From positions 1 through 57,589 of the forward strand of contig CANQXR010000013.1 of NCBI GenBank assembly GCA_947627855.1: a DNA stretch of 57,589 bases, written 5' to 3'. Origin of the DNA: an uncultured Clostridia bacterium (lineage in GTDB: Bacteria; Bacillota; Clostridia; Lachnospirales; CAG-274). The notes under the pieces are model-generated. The model saw only the letters and a program-made list of their open reading frames with translations, was not told the origin of the DNA and searched no databases. This document shows, in pieces, positions 9,240-18,144 of the stretch (its first letter is position 1; every line of letters begins with the position of its first letter). The position numbers and the translations under genes are program-made.

Positions 9240-10526
9240 ATGGAAAAGCTAAGCATAAGCGGAAAGTATATTTCAAAAGGAGGAAAGCCGTTTTTCTGGC
9301 TCGGAGATACGGCGTGGCTCATATTCCATAAGCTGAGCTTTGACGAAGCCCTTGTATATCTTAAAAACAGAGCCGACAAGGGCTTCAATGTAATACAGGC
9401 TGTGCTTGTATATGCAACAAATGAGCTTTGCGACATAAATAAAATGTATATACCCGGCTGCAATACGGATTCTCCCGAATATTGGCAGCACTGCGACAGA
9501 ATTATAAAGGCAGCGGAAAAGGCTGAACTTTATATGGCGCTTCTCCCCTGTTGGGGCAGTCTTGTCAAGGCAGGGCTTGTTACAGAGGACAATGTAGAGA
9601 AATACGGCAGCTTTCTTGCGGAAAGATATTCTTCATATTCCAATATAATATGGGTCTTGGGAGGAGATATACGCCCAAACGGCTATGAAAACATATATAA
9701 CAGGCTCGGAAAAGTGCTTAAAGAAAAAAATCCCGATAAACTGATAACCTTTCACCCGTTTGGCAGGTGCGCATCATCGACATGGTTCAATGATGCCCCG
9801 TGGCTCGACTTCAATATGTTTCAGTCGGGACATCGCCGCTATGACCAGGGTAAACTGGGAAAATGGGACGACACGAAAAGAGCGGAGGGCTTCTTCGGTG
9901 AAGATAACTGGAGGTATGTGCTGCGGGATCATTCTCTGTCGCCAATAAAACCAACTCTCGACGGCGAACCTGCCTATGAGTGGATATTACAGGGACTTCA
10001 CGACCCGACGCAGCCATATTGGAGGGCAAAGCACATAAGGCGCTGTGCATATTGGTCAGTTTTTTCCGGCGCCTGCGGACATACCTACGGCGACAACAGC
10101 GTCATGCAGTTTTACAGAGGTGAAAGCGAACCGTCTGAGGGCGTGAACCATTACGGAGCAAAGGATACATGGCAGACAGCTATACATCACGAAGGCTCAG
10201 GACAGCTCAGATATCTCGCCGAGCTTATGAACTCCCGTGACTTTACCGCAGGTCGTCCCCATGACGAGCTTATACTGGGCGGTCAGCGTGAAAAGCATGA
10301 AAGAATAGCCGTATTTGCAGCAGAGGACTATCTTTACGCCTATACCTACACAGGAAAGCCCTTTGCCCTTAAACTCGATAACTACTTGGGAGCCGATATG
10401 TGGTGGATGACGCCTTCTAAGGGCATATACAGCTATATAGGAAAACTAAGGTCGGAAATATATGATGCTGTTCCTCCGGAGGTATATGACGAGGACAGGG
10501 ACAGGGTTCTTGTTGTTGTAAAATAA
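9240..10526 (+). CDS. DUF4038 / GH140-type glycoside hydrolase
   Basis: 428 residues from ATG 9240, which has GGAGG at 8 nt; a GTG-like extension overlaps the ftsZ terminator. The opening KPFFWLGDTAWLIFHKLS and NRADKGFNVIQAV are the hallmark of DUF4038 proteins; WVLGGDIRPN and LDGEPAYEW carry likely acidic catalytic residues of a TIM barrel, and a small C-terminal beta domain follows. Characterised relatives include GH140 apiosidases acting on pectin side chains. No signal peptide is seen, so it probably acts inside the cell on imported oligosaccharides. This fits the galacturonate operon in the same window (inference). Confidence 0.85.
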   Translation: MEKLSISGKYISKGGKPFFWLGDTAWLIFHKLSFDEALVYLKNRADKGFNVIQAVLVYATNELCDINKMYIPGCNTDSPEYWQHCDRIIKAAEKAELYMALLPCWGSLVKAGLVTEDNVEKYGSFLAERYSSYSNIIWVLGGDIRPNGYENIYNRLGKVLKEKNPDKLITFHPFGRCASSTWFNDAPWLDFNMFQSGHRRYDQGKLGKWDDTKRAEGFFGEDNWRYVLRDHSLSPIKPTLDGEPAYEWILQGLHDPTQPYWRAKHIRRCAYWSVFSGACGHTYGDNSVMQFYRGESEPSEGVNHYGAKDTWQTAIHHEGSGQLRYLAELMNSRDFTAGRPHDELILGGQREKHERIAVFAAEDYLYAYTYTGKPFALKLDNYLGADMWWMTPSKGIYSYIGKLRSEIYDAVPPEVYDEDRDRVLVVVK

Positions 10527-10530
10527 AAGG

Positions 10531-10670
10531 GGTTGCCACGCCGCTGAAACCGCCGTAAGGCGGTTTCAGCGGCGCGCCGTCGGGGGCGTGACAAGAGGGG
10601 CGGGGGAAAGGCGCGCAAGCGCGCCTTTCCCCCGCCCCTCTTGTCACGCCCCCGAACGGAACGCGAAGCT
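10531..10670 (+). repeat. Palindromic element 3
   Basis: H1: 16-bp perfect arms at 10539-10554 and 10559-10574 with loop GTAA. Linker GCGCCGTC. H2: 35-bp perfect arms at 10582-10616 and 10619-10653 with loop AA. Tail GAACGGAACGCGAAGCT. It begins 4 nt after the hydrolase stop codon. It is a near twin of element 4, with compensated changes in H2. Confidence 0.95.
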
Positions 10671-10740
10671 AATATCAATTCATAATAAAATTTTTTAATG
10701 GATTTAAGGAAAATTCCGCATCGGTTTTTTATGGTGAGGT

Positions 10741-10879
10741 TGTTGCCACGCCGCTGAAACCGCCGCAGGCGGTTTCAGCGGCGCGCCGTCGGGGGTGTGA
10801 CGAGAGGGGGAGGGGAAAGGCGCGCAAGCGCGCCTTTCCCCTCCCCCTCTCGTCACACCCCCGAACGGAACGCGAAGCT
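10741..10879 (+). repeat. Palindromic element 4
   Basis: H1: 16-bp arms 10749-10764 / 10768-10783, loop GCA. H2: 35-bp arms 10791-10825 / 10828-10862, loop AA. The tail is identical to that of element 3, and its last base is the first base of the SGNH esterase stop codon (TCA 10879-10881). Compared with element 3, H2 differs at arm positions 6, 12, 20 and 21, and every change is matched in the other arm. Confidence 0.95.
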
Positions 10880-11445
10880 CATAACCCACGGGAAAAAAGG
10901 TCAAACCAACAGTCCGCAAGGATTCTGTGTCCTTGAGGCGTAAGATGGATCCCATCGGTAGTAAGCTCACTTTCAGTAAAGCTATTGTTCCTGAAAATAT
11001 CGTTCATAGGGATATATTTTATATTGTATTTTTCGCAAAGCTTTTTTTCTTCAGCTATAATGGCGCAAAGATATTCCTGCCAAGTTATAAGTTCGGCAGG
11101 TCGTGTAAACAGAAAAGGAAGTATGACGATTGCCTTATATTTACTTATTTCAGCAAGTATTCCGTCAAAGGCACGGGAAAAGCTTTCAAGCCCGCTGCCG
11201 TTCCTCATAATAGCCGGTATATCGTTTACGCCGACAAGCAAACTGACAACATCAGGCTTATTCATAAGAAAGCTGTTGAGCCTGCGTTTTACATCGGCTG
11301 CCGTAAAGCCGTCAAAGCCCTCATTTATAAGTCTGCACGGCAGTTTCATGGACAGAAAACTGACATAACCATGACCCAGACCATCATCACTGTAAAATCT
11401 GCCGCTGTCTGTAATACTGTCGCCCAAAAACAATATACTTTTCAT
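10879..11445 (-). CDS. SGNH/GDSL-type esterase or acyl hydrolase
   Basis: 188 residues without signal peptide. Block I FLGDSITDSGR holds the nucleophilic Ser, LLVGVNDIP is block III, and DGIHLTPQGH near the C-terminus holds the Asp-His pair. Family members deacylate lipids, sugars or peptidoglycan; the substrate here is unknown. It follows queA on the minus strand with 7 nt between them and probably shares its transcript. Confidence 0.9.
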   Translation of the reverse strand: MKSILFLGDSITDSGRFYSDDGLGHGYVSFLSMKLPCRLINEGFDGFTAADVKRRLNSFLMNKPDVVSLLVGVNDIPAIMRNGSGLESFSRAFDGILAEISKYKAIVILPFLFTRPAELITWQEYLCAIIAEEKKLCEKYNIKYIPMNDIFRNNSFTESELTTDGIHLTPQGHRILADCWFDLFSRGL

Positions 11446-11452
11446 ATTATCC

Positions 11453-12484
11453 TCACAAATCCGTTATAAACATTGCATCGCCAAATGAGAAAAACCTGTA
11501 TTTCTCCTTTATAGCTTCTTCATACGCTTTCATTATATTTTCTTTGCCTGCAAGAGCGCTGACGAGCATTATAAGAGTAGATTCGGGCAAATGGAAGTTT
11601 GTTATAAGGTTATCCACAAGTCTGAATTTATAGCCCGGATAAATAAATATATCCGTCATACCGCTTTTGGCGGTTATTCTTCCGTTGTCATCGGCGGCGG
11701 ATTCAAGTGTACGGCAGCTTGTAGTGCCTACTGCAATAACTCTACCCCCGTTTTCCCTTACCAAATTGATTTTGTCTGCCGCAGCTTCATCTATGCAATA
11801 ATATTCTGAGTGCATCTTATGTTCTTCTATATTATCAACCTTGACAGGTCTGAAGGTGCCAAGACCTACATGAAGTGTGAGCTTAGCTATGGCAACTCCC
11901 ATATTTTCTATTTCCGAAAGAAGCTCATTGGTAAAATGAAGTCCTGCCGTCGGAGCAGCAGCAGAGCCTTCGTGCTTTGCATAAACCGTCTGATATCGGT
12001 TTTTATCTTTCAGTGTTTCCGTAATATATGGCGGAAGCGGCGTTTGTCCAAGCTCATCGAGTATTTCCTCGAAAATACCGTCATAGTAAAACCTGACAAG
12101 CCTGTTGCCGTCCTGAAGCACATCGGTTATTTCGGCTTCAAGAAGTCCTCCGCCAAAAACAACCCTGTCGCCGGGTCTTGCCTTGCGTCCGGGGCGTACA
12201 AGAGTTTCCCACCTGTTGTCACTCATACGTCTGAGAAGCAGGATTTCAACCTTTGCGCCTGTATTTTTCCTTTCGCCCAGAAGTCTTGCCGGTATGACTT
12301 TCGTATCATTTATAACAAGACAGTCTCCGGCTTTCAGATAATCCTTTATATTCTTAAAAATTCTGTGCTGTACTGCGCCTGTTTTTTTATCGAGAACAAG
12401 AAGTCTTGATGAGGCTCTGTCCTCAAGGGGTGTCTGCGCAATCAGTTCTTTTGGTAAATCATAATAAAAATCACTTGTTTTCAT
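11453..12484 (-). CDS. queA: S-adenosylmethionine:tRNA ribosyltransferase-isomerase
   Basis: 343 residues, full length. It transfers the ribosyl part of SAM to 7-aminomethyl-deazaguanine in tRNA to form epoxyqueuosine. The family start [38 protein letters not shown], the block [14 protein letters not shown], and [18 protein letters not shown] are all present. It starts 2 nt after the upstream SpoIID-like gene ends. No other queuosine genes are nearby. Confidence 0.97.
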   Translation of the reverse strand: MKTSDFYYDLPKELIAQTPLEDRASSRLLVLDKKTGAVQHRIFKNIKDYLKAGDCLVINDTKVIPARLLGERKNTGAKVEILLLRRMSDNRWETLVRPGRKARPGDRVVFGGGLLEAEITDVLQDGNRLVRFYYDGIFEEILDELGQTPLPPYITETLKDKNRYQTVYAKHEGSAAAPTAGLHFTNELLSEIENMGVAIAKLTLHVGLGTFRPVKVDNIEEHKMHSEYYCIDEAAADKINLVRENGGRVIAVGTTSCRTLESAADDNGRITAKSGMTDIFIYPGYKFRLVDNLITNFHLPESTLIMLVSALAGKENIMKAYEEAIKEKYRFFSFGDAMFITDL

Positions 12485-12486
12485 AA

Positions 12487-13869
12487 TCAGCTGCCTGAAA
12501 TTTCAACTCCCGTATAATAATGTTTCAGAATCTGGTCATAGGTATAGCCTGCCTGAGCCATAGAATTTGCGCCGTATTGACTAAGACCTAAGCCGTGTCC
12601 CCAGCCTTTTCCGTTTATAACAAGGGAAAAGCCCTCGCCGCCGCTATGGTCAAAGCTTATGTCAAACACTCTGCTTTCAAGGCTGCCGCCCTCACCGGAG
12701 GAGAAAAATGTTCTGACCTTTTCGCCCTCAACGGTATAGCTGCTGCTTTCTCCGTAAAATGTCATGGAGTGTATTCTTCCGTTTTCGCTTCTCGACACAT
12801 CTATATAGACAAGCTTGCCAATCTGCGCACCGTTTGCAGCAATAAGCTGTTTAAGCTGTTGGAAAGTATATGTACGGCTCCACTCATAAACCGCTGTGCC
12901 GTCTATTTCCTTTACGCTTTTAAGATAAGGCGTATCTGTGCCCCAGACAGCTGCTCCGTCATCGGTAACACCGCCTGCAGATGCGCAATAAACTGCGTCT
13001 ATAGGGCTTCCGTCATATGTAATGATAACCCCTGTCGTGGAGCTGACGGCATTATTTGTTGACTCCGCTTCTTCTCCTGCGCCGTTGTACGCCTGACAAT
13101 GAGTTGTATCGCAAATATCATAGCCAAGGCTCTTATCACTTGCTTCAAGCATATGCAGTGTATATGTTCTTGCGGCGCACGCCTGAGCTTTAAGGGCTTC
13201 ACTGTTCCAACTGCTTGGCACCTCAGATGGAACAACTCCCTGAAGATAGCTTTCAAGTCCTATTACGTTTACTGCGGAAAAGCCTGACGCTGTGGGGTAA
13301 AGCTCTATATATCCCCTGTATGTTCTGCCGTTTATATTTGTAAGGGTATCCCCCGCAAAAGCAAAGTTGCCGCCGGGGCTGTCGTAAATCATTCTTTCGC
13401 CGCTGCCGTTCAGATATACGGTGTTTGACGAGGGAGCGCATACCACGGATTCATATGGATAGTTGTTATGAGCCTGAGATGCTCTTTCGCTGCTTTCATA
13501 TGGACCTATATATACACTCCACAATCCGCCGCCCTTAAATGCGGGTATGGCATTATATCCGTTAAGTCCTCCGGCATATGCTTTGGCGGCACTGTAAGAC
13601 GGAAAACTGCCTCCGACGGCTATGTAGTATGAATATGATTTTGAAACAGATGCTCCGCCGGACAAATCCATATATTCTATTTCTGTGAATTTATTGCCTG
13701 ACGAACAGCCTGTCATAACAGTCTGACCGCCTATCTGCGTTTGGGTTATATTCTCACACGCCTTGAGTCCCACTCTGATAATTTCATTTGAACCATATGT
13801 ATTCAGGGCAAACATACTCACCATCACAGCTATAAAAATGCCTGCCGCCGCAAGAGCTTTTTTCTTCAT
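12487..13869 (-). CDS. SpoIID/LytB-domain sporulation protein with SPOR-like repeat
   Basis: 460 residues from ATG 13869, preceded by GGAGG at 8 nt. An N-terminal hydrophobic segment at about 4-24 acts as signal or anchor. A SPOR-like region at about 75-145 ([32 protein letters not shown]) probably binds denuded glycan. The SpoIID domain follows, with [18 protein letters not shown] and [16 protein letters not shown], and ends with [19 protein letters not shown] and [11 protein letters not shown]. SpoIID-type enzymes are lytic transglycosylases or amidase activators in engulfment or germination. The extra SPOR part and the lack of spoIIQ/spoIIID neighbours argue against calling it the orthologue of spoIID itself. 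Confidence 0.88.
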   Translation of the reverse strand: MKKKALAAAGIFIAVMVSMFALNTYGSNEIIRVGLKACENITQTQIGGQTVMTGCSSGNKFTEIEYMDLSGGASVSKSYSYYIAVGGSFPSYSAAKAYAGGLNGYNAIPAFKGGGLWSVYIGPYESSERASQAHNNYPYESVVCAPSSNTVYLNGSGERMIYDSPGGNFAFAGDTLTNINGRTYRGYIELYPTASGFSAVNVIGLESYLQGVVPSEVPSSWNSEALKAQACAARTYTLHMLEASDKSLGYDICDTTHCQAYNGAGEEAESTNNAVSSTTGVIITYDGSPIDAVYCASAGGVTDDGAAVWGTDTPYLKSVKEIDGTAVYEWSRTYTFQQLKQLIAANGAQIGKLVYIDVSRSENGRIHSMTFYGESSSYTVEGEKVRTFFSSGEGGSLESRVFDISFDHSGGEGFSLVINGKGWGHGLGLSQYGANSMAQAGYTYDQILKHYYTGVEISGS

Positions 13870-13983
13870 TAGTCTTTCCTCCAAAAATATAAATACATAA
13901 TAGATTATAACTCAATGCAGAACAAAAATCCACACTTTTTCGCAATTTTCATAAGTTTTCAGAAATTACGCGGCTGACCTTTA

Positions 13984-14035
13984 CAAAACAAAAGCGGACG
14001 CTGCAAAAAAATTTACAGTGCTCCGCCTTTTATAA
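13984..14035 (-). terminator. Terminator after spoVS
   Basis: On the minus strand GGCGGAGCACTG and CAGCGTCCGC form an imperfect stem followed by TTTTGTTTTG, just downstream of the spoVS stop. Confidence 0.6.
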
Positions 14036-14039
14036 TGCA

Positions 14040-14300
14040 TTACCTTTTCTCCACAAGAAATTTGATAGATGTTTTAAGCTCGCCCTCCACCTCGCTCTGG
14101 CTGAAGGCAGGAACGCAGACAAGCTCTATTCCGTTTGGCGCAACATAGCCCCTTGCAATGGCTATGCTTTTTACTGCCTGATTTACGGCTCCTGCGCCTA
14201 TTGTCTGTATCTCCACGCTTTTGTCATTCCGTGCCACAGCGGCTATGGCTCCGGCTACTGATTTTGGCGATGACGTTGATGAAACCTTTAATATTTCCAT
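14040..14300 (-). CDS. spoVS: Stage V sporulation protein S
   Basis: 86 residues, exactly the family size. It matches SpoVS through MEILKVSSTSSPKSVAGAIA, IGAGAVNQAVKSIAIARG and a C-terminal FSQSEVEGELKTSIKFLVEK. SpoVS is a small Alba-like nucleic-acid-binding fold needed for normal spore coat assembly in Bacillus and conserved in sporeformers. It is separated from the upstream rnc by palindromic element 5. Confidence 0.96.
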   Translation of the reverse strand: MEILKVSSTSSPKSVAGAIAAVARNDKSVEIQTIGAGAVNQAVKSIAIARGYVAPNGIELVCVPAFSQSEVEGELKTSIKFLVEKR

Positions 14301-14325
14301 AGCTTCCTCCTGTGATTTATTTATG

Positions 14326-14477
14326 CCTGCTTTTCAAACCATCATAGATGGTTTGAAAAGCTACGCCGTCGGGGACGTGCCGTGGGGCGAGGGAAAAGAG
14401 ATAAGGCTCCGCAAGGGAGCCTTATCCCTTTTCCCTCGCCCCACGGCACGTCCCTCTCCGCAGTGTTGTCGGTACCC
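14326..14477 (+). repeat. Palindromic element 5
   Basis: H1: 15-bp arms 14329-14343 / 14347-14361, loop ATA. Linker TACGCCGTC. H2: 39-bp arms 14372-14410 / 14416-14454 with one A-C mismatch and apex GCAAG. Tail CTCCGCAGTGTTGTCGGT. It lies between two genes of the same strand and points against them; the tail is 30 nt from the rnc stop. Confidence 0.93.
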
Positions 14478-14507
14478 CGTAAATATTATTGGCAAGTATG
14501 GATATAA

Positions 14508-15188
14508 TTATTCAGTCATTCTGCTTATAGCGTCCGCCGCTGCATTCTGTTCCGCTTCTTTTTTGCTTCTGCCTCTGCCTTTGCCGAGAATCTTGCCGTC
14601 ATGGACAACGTCTGATATGAATTCCTTATTGTGGGCAAGTCCCGATTCGCCTATTATATGATAGACAATAGGATTCTTGCTTTTTTTCTGGATAAGCTCC
14701 TGAAGGTAGGTTTTGCAGTCTCTCATTTTAAAGTTATTTTTCAGATGCTCTATATGAGGTTTCAGAATGTTGAGTATGAACTCACCTGCGGCATCAAGTC
14801 CGCCGTCAAGATATACGGCGCCGAAAACCGCTTCCATAGCGTCTGCAAGTATAGACGGGCGCTCTCTTCCGCCTGTATAAATCTCGCCCTTTCCCAGTTT
14901 TATAAGCTTGCCAAGCCCTATTTCGGAGGCCGCCTTTGAAAGTGTATCTTCGCATACTATGCTTGCCCTGAGCTTTGTCATTTCGCCCTCCGGCATATCG
15001 GCATATTTATTGAAAATATAGTTGCTTATAACAATTTCAAGGACAGCATCTCCCAAAAATTCCTGCCTTTCGTTATTCTTATCGCTTGGAATATTCATTT
15101 CGTGGGCATATGAGCTGTGGGTAAGGGCTGTTTCAAGAAAGTCTTCATTTTTAAAGGTATATCCCATAATTTGCTTCATTAGCTTCAC
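14508..15188 (-). CDS. rnc: Ribonuclease III
   Basis: 226 residues. Cleaves double-stranded RNA in rRNA precursors and structured mRNAs. The catalytic signature NERQEFLGDAVLEIVI lies at about residues 39-54, with a second acidic cluster LADAMEAVFGAVYLDGG near 115-131. The C-terminal dsRNA-binding domain (CKTYLQELIQKKS to KKEAEQNAAADAI) is complete. It is last in the yceD-rpmF-plsX-acpP-rnc run. Its leader carries unusual overlapping inverted repeats, described separately. Confidence 0.97.
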   Translation of the reverse strand: MKLMKQIMGYTFKNEDFLETALTHSSYAHEMNIPSDKNNERQEFLGDAVLEIVISNYIFNKYADMPEGEMTKLRASIVCEDTLSKAASEIGLGKLIKLGKGEIYTGGRERPSILADAMEAVFGAVYLDGGLDAAGEFILNILKPHIEHLKNNFKMRDCKTYLQELIQKKSKNPIVYHIIGESGLAHNKEFISDVVHDGKILGKGRGRSKKEAEQNAAADAISRMTE

Positions 15189-15198
15189 CTCTCACACA

Positions 15199-15258
15199 TT
15201 AAACAGACATAACTATTCGGGCATTGGAAAATATGTCTGAATAGTTAAATCTGTTTAA
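15199..15258 (-). promoter_or_regulatory. Structured leader of rnc with crossing inverted repeats
   Basis: Three complementary pairs lie in 60 nt just before the rnc ribosome site: CAGACATA 15204-15211 with TATGTCTG 15232-15239; AACTATTC 15211-15218 with GAATAGTT 15239-15246; and TTAAACAGA 15199-15207 with TCTGTTTAA 15250-15258. The first two cross each other, as in a pseudoknot; the third competes with the first. Confidence 0.6.
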
Positions 15259-15277
15259 AAAATAACGGATAATAAAG

Positions 15278-15300
15278 AAGGAACGTGTAAAAACGTTCCC
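15278..15300 (-). terminator. Weak terminator between acpP and rnc
   Basis: On the minus strand GGAACG and CGTTCC form a short stem with the loop TTTTTACA, followed by TTCTTTATT. It would trim or limit read-through from acpP into rnc. Confidence 0.5.
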
Positions 15301-15308
15301 CTTGATTA

Positions 15309-15539
15309 TTATTCCTTTGCAGCCTTGATATATTCAACAGCATCGCCGACTGTCTTGATATTCTCAGCGTCCTCATTTGCAAATTCAATTTCAAAAGCAT
15401 CTTCAAGCTCGGAAATGATCTGGAAAATATCCAGTGAATCTGCATCAAGATCATCTGCAAAAGATGTCTCCAAAGTTATTTCGTCTTCACTGACGCCCAT
15501 CTGTTCTGCGATAATTTCTTTTACCTTATCGAATTCCAT
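15309..15539 (-). CDS. acpP: Acyl carrier protein
   Basis: 76 residues from ATG 15539 (GGAGG at 9 nt). The phosphopantetheine attachment site is Ser35 in [12 protein letters not shown]; the protein is strongly acidic, as expected. It carries growing acyl chains in type II fatty acid synthesis. It lies between plsX and rnc, a common clostridial order. Confidence 0.97.
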   Translation of the reverse strand: MEFDKVKEIIAEQMGVSEDEITLETSFADDLDADSLDIFQIISELEDAFEIEFANEDAENIKTVGDAVEYIKAAKE

Positions 15540-15636
15540 TATAAATTTCCTCCTTAAATAATTCAAGTTATTACACTTATACTATACTAAATAATTATAT
15601 ATTTAGCAAGCCCTATTTTAAAAAAAATGAAACTTT

Positions 15637-16626
15637 TTACATTTTTTCTTTTATTTTATTTACAATGTCCTTTTCAATGAAAGAACGGCATTGGCTTATA
15701 GCCCCCACAACGGCTCTGCTGTCGGAGGAGCCATGTGCCTTTACGACAAGGGAATTAAGCCCCAGAAACGGCGCTCCGTTGACATTTGAATAGTCCAGAC
15801 TTTTCACAAGCCCTTTAAGCGACTTTACACAGAGCAAAGCGCCTATTTTTGAAACTATGCTTGTCATGATAGCTCCCTTAATAAGCCTGAAAAGAGATGA
15901 GACAAAGCCCTCTCCGAATTTGAGAAGTATGTTGCCTACAAAGCCGTCGCAAACCAGAACATCAGCCACGTTGGACATAATGTCCCTTGCTTCGGCATTG
16001 CCTATAAAGTTAAGGTCGGTTTCCTTAAGAAGCTGATGAGCCTCCTTTGTAAGCTGATTTCCCTTTTCCTCTTCAAGTCCTATGTTCACAATTCCGACTC
16101 TGGGATTTTCCTTACCCATTATGTTTTCATAATATACAGCTCCCATATGGGCAAACTGGACAAGATATGATGGCTTACAATCGGCGTTGGCCCCAACGTC
16201 CATAAGAAGTGACGGACCTTTTTCGGTGGGTATAAGCGTAGCAAGGCAAGGTCTTTCAACGCCCTTTATTCTGCCTATTATAACAGTTGCGCCTGTAAGC
16301 AGCGCCCCCGTATTTCCGGCGGAAATAAATGCCGATGCTTTCCCCTCCTTCACAAGATTAAGCCCTACAACCATAGAGGAATTTTTCTTTTTTCTTATAG
16401 CAACAGTGGGCACCTCGTCCGTAGCTATGACTTCCCTTGCGTCAACGATCTCTATTCTGTTTTTATCGTAGCTGTAAGCGGAAAGCTCTTTGCTTATAAT
16501 CTCGCTTCTGCCCACAAGAATAAGTATGTCCTCATGGGTTTTCAGGGCTTCAACGCAGCCTTTGACGATTTCGCCCGGCGCATTGTCTCCGCCCATGCAG
16601 TCAACAGCAATCTTTATTTTATCCAT
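15637..16626 (-). CDS. plsX: Phosphate acyltransferase PlsX
   Basis: 329 residues. Converts acyl-ACP to acyl-phosphate at the start of phospholipid synthesis. Seen: KIAVDCMGGDNAPGEIVKG at the N-terminus, VGLNLVKEGKASAFISAGNTG, LLMDVGANADCKPSYLVQFA and VCDGFVGNILLKFGEG. It forms a run with rpmF and yceD upstream and acpP downstream. The other PlsX-pathway enzyme in the window, a PlsC-like acyltransferase, is distant. Confidence 0.97.
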   Translation of the reverse strand: MDKIKIAVDCMGGDNAPGEIVKGCVEALKTHEDILILVGRSEIISKELSAYSYDKNRIEIVDAREVIATDEVPTVAIRKKKNSSMVVGLNLVKEGKASAFISAGNTGALLTGATVIIGRIKGVERPCLATLIPTEKGPSLLMDVGANADCKPSYLVQFAHMGAVYYENIMGKENPRVGIVNIGLEEEKGNQLTKEAHQLLKETDLNFIGNAEARDIMSNVADVLVCDGFVGNILLKFGEGFVSSLFRLIKGAIMTSIVSKIGALLCVKSLKGLVKSLDYSNVNGAPFLGLNSLVVKAHGSSDSRAVVGAISQCRSFIEKDIVNKIKEKM

Positions 16627-16697
16627 ATAATCACACCCCGCTGAAAGGCTCCTACATAAAAACAGGGGACCAAAGACAGCCCCTCTATGTTTTATAA

Positions 16698-16883
16698 TTA
16701 ATCTTCGATTTTGATAACAGTCTTTCTGTTATATGCGCCGCAATTTCTGCAGGCTCTGTGAGGCTGCATAAGCTCGCCGCACTGGCTGCACGTTACAAGT
16801 GTGGGAGTAACTATCTTCCAGCTCTGTGCCTTTCTTTTGTTTCTCTTTGACTTGGACATTCTGCCCTTGGGACAAATTGACAT
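16698..16883 (-). CDS. rpmF: 50S ribosomal protein L32
   Basis: 61 residues from ATG 16883 (AGGAGG at 8 nt; a longer frame lacks a ribosome site). RMSKSKRNKRKAQSWK matches the basic L32 N-terminus. It is the zinc form, with CSQC and CRNC pairs. It starts 4 nt after the yceD stop, the usual coupling of these two genes. Confidence 0.95.
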   Translation of the reverse strand: MSICPKGRMSKSKRNKRKAQSWKIVTPTLVTCSQCGELMQPHRACRNCGAYNRKTVIKIED

Positions 16884-16887
16884 TACT

Positions 16888-17373
16888 TTACACCTCCTGA
16901 TCAAATAAAGCTTTAAGCTTTTCAAATTCGGGATTACCTTCGGTTCTGATGCAGCCGCAGTCGCTTATATTCAGGTTATGTCCGCATTTTACGCACAAGC
17001 CCTTACAATCCTGCCTGCAGACATTTCTCATAGGGAAGTTAAGCAGAAGCTCGGAAAGAACCATAGACTCAGAATCTATTACATTTTCTGAATATAAATA
17101 GTCCTCATCATCGTCCGTTTCCCTTTTGAAAGTCCCAAACACCGGAAATTCTATTGTTTTGGAAAATTCAGTAAGGCACGAATCGCATATAAGACGGAGC
17201 GCTGCCTTGGCATTTCCCTCAAAGCGGATATCGTCGCCGACCTTAAAAAGCCTGCCCTTTACAACAACGGGAACCTGCGTAAATTCGGAATAAGACTTCG
17301 GTATGCTTATGTTTTCCTCAAATTCAAGCTCCCTGTATTCTCCTGCTGAAAGTTCATCTATATTAATAAGCAT
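16888..17373 (-). CDS. YceD/DUF177 family protein
   Basis: 161 residues from ATG 17373 (AGGAGAGG upstream). The family is found next to rpmF across bacteria and is linked to 23S rRNA accumulation. The conserved CDSCL pair and the later cysteine cluster CRQDCKGLCVKCGHN suggest zinc binding. It is first in the run with rpmF, plsX, acpP and rnc. Confidence 0.9.
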   Translation of the reverse strand: MLINIDELSAGEYRELEFEENISIPKSYSEFTQVPVVVKGRLFKVGDDIRFEGNAKAALRLICDSCLTEFSKTIEFPVFGTFKRETDDDEDYLYSENVIDSESMVLSELLLNFPMRNVCRQDCKGLCVKCGHNLNISDCGCIRTEGNPEFEKLKALFDQEV

Positions 17374-17466
17374 ATATACCTCTCCTATAGATGGAACACA
17401 GTCCATAAGCTATTATATTAAAATACCATATGTTTGTCAAGCTATTTTTTCATCAATTTAAAAGTA

Positions 17467-17512
17467 ATACTGCTTTCGTTCTGTATGGTAGGACGAAAGC
17501 AGTATGGTTTTT
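17467..17512 (-). terminator. Terminator after lipoprotein gene
   Basis: ATACTGCTTTCGT and ACGAAAGCAGTAT form a 13-bp perfect stem. A T-run follows on the plus side and a shorter T-rich stretch on the minus side, so it may work in both directions between the convergent ends. Confidence 0.7.
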
Positions 17513-18057
17513 TATTTGTTTACAACGAGAGAATCGACAGCCTTTGTTACCTCGTCAAGAAGCTTTTCGTCATCTACCGAAATCTGACCGGCAATTATAT
17601 AGCCTTCTGTTTCGTTTGCTTCTGTCTTTGTAACAATATATCCTTTCTCGCTGTCCTCATCGGTATAGCTGAGTGAATATCTGTTGCTCTTGACGCCATC
17701 GTCCGTAAGATTTCCTTCAAAATCTATAAGCTCATACTGAAGAGTTTCTCCGAAGGACGCTTCAAGCTCCTCCTGAGTTGTGGGGATCGTGTCATAGCTG
17801 AGATTTTCCTTTTCGGCGCTGAGGTTATAATAAAGAATCAGAGCGTCATTTTCCGATGAATCGCTGCCGCTGTCTGACGGAAGTGAGAAAATATACATAC
17901 CGCTGGCTTCGTCCTCAGTATAAGGCTCCCAGTCCTTACTCGGAAGTTCAATGGTAAAGCTGCCGTCCGAAGCAGTATAGCTTTTTGTTCCGCCGCAGCC
18001 TGTGAGCATACTTACAGCCACAGTCGCAGAAATTAATAACATTAACTTTTTCTTCAT
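17512..18057 (-). CDS. Predicted lipoprotein of unknown function
   Basis: 181 residues. A lipoprotein signal with lipobox LTGC puts the acylated Cys at residue 21, so the protein is anchored on the outer face of the membrane after Lgt and Lsp processing. The mature part has a PsbP/DUF-like pattern (YTASDGSFTIELPSKDW) and is very acidic. No specific family was recognised. It stands alone, with its own ribosome site and a terminator. Confidence 0.85.
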   Translation of the reverse strand: MKKKLMLLISATVAVSMLTGCGGTKSYTASDGSFTIELPSKDWEPYTEDEASGMYIFSLPSDSGSDSSENDALILYYNLSAEKENLSYDTIPTTQEELEASFGETLQYELIDFEGNLTDDGVKSNRYSLSYTDEDSEKGYIVTKTEANETEGYIIAGQISVDDEKLLDEVTKAVDSLVVNK

Positions 18058-18144
18058 TGGTTTTCCTCCTTAAAATAGTGCTGCTCACTACATTTTACTC
18101 AAAATTACATGCTTTGTCAAGAAGTTTTCGCCAAATAAAAGAAC

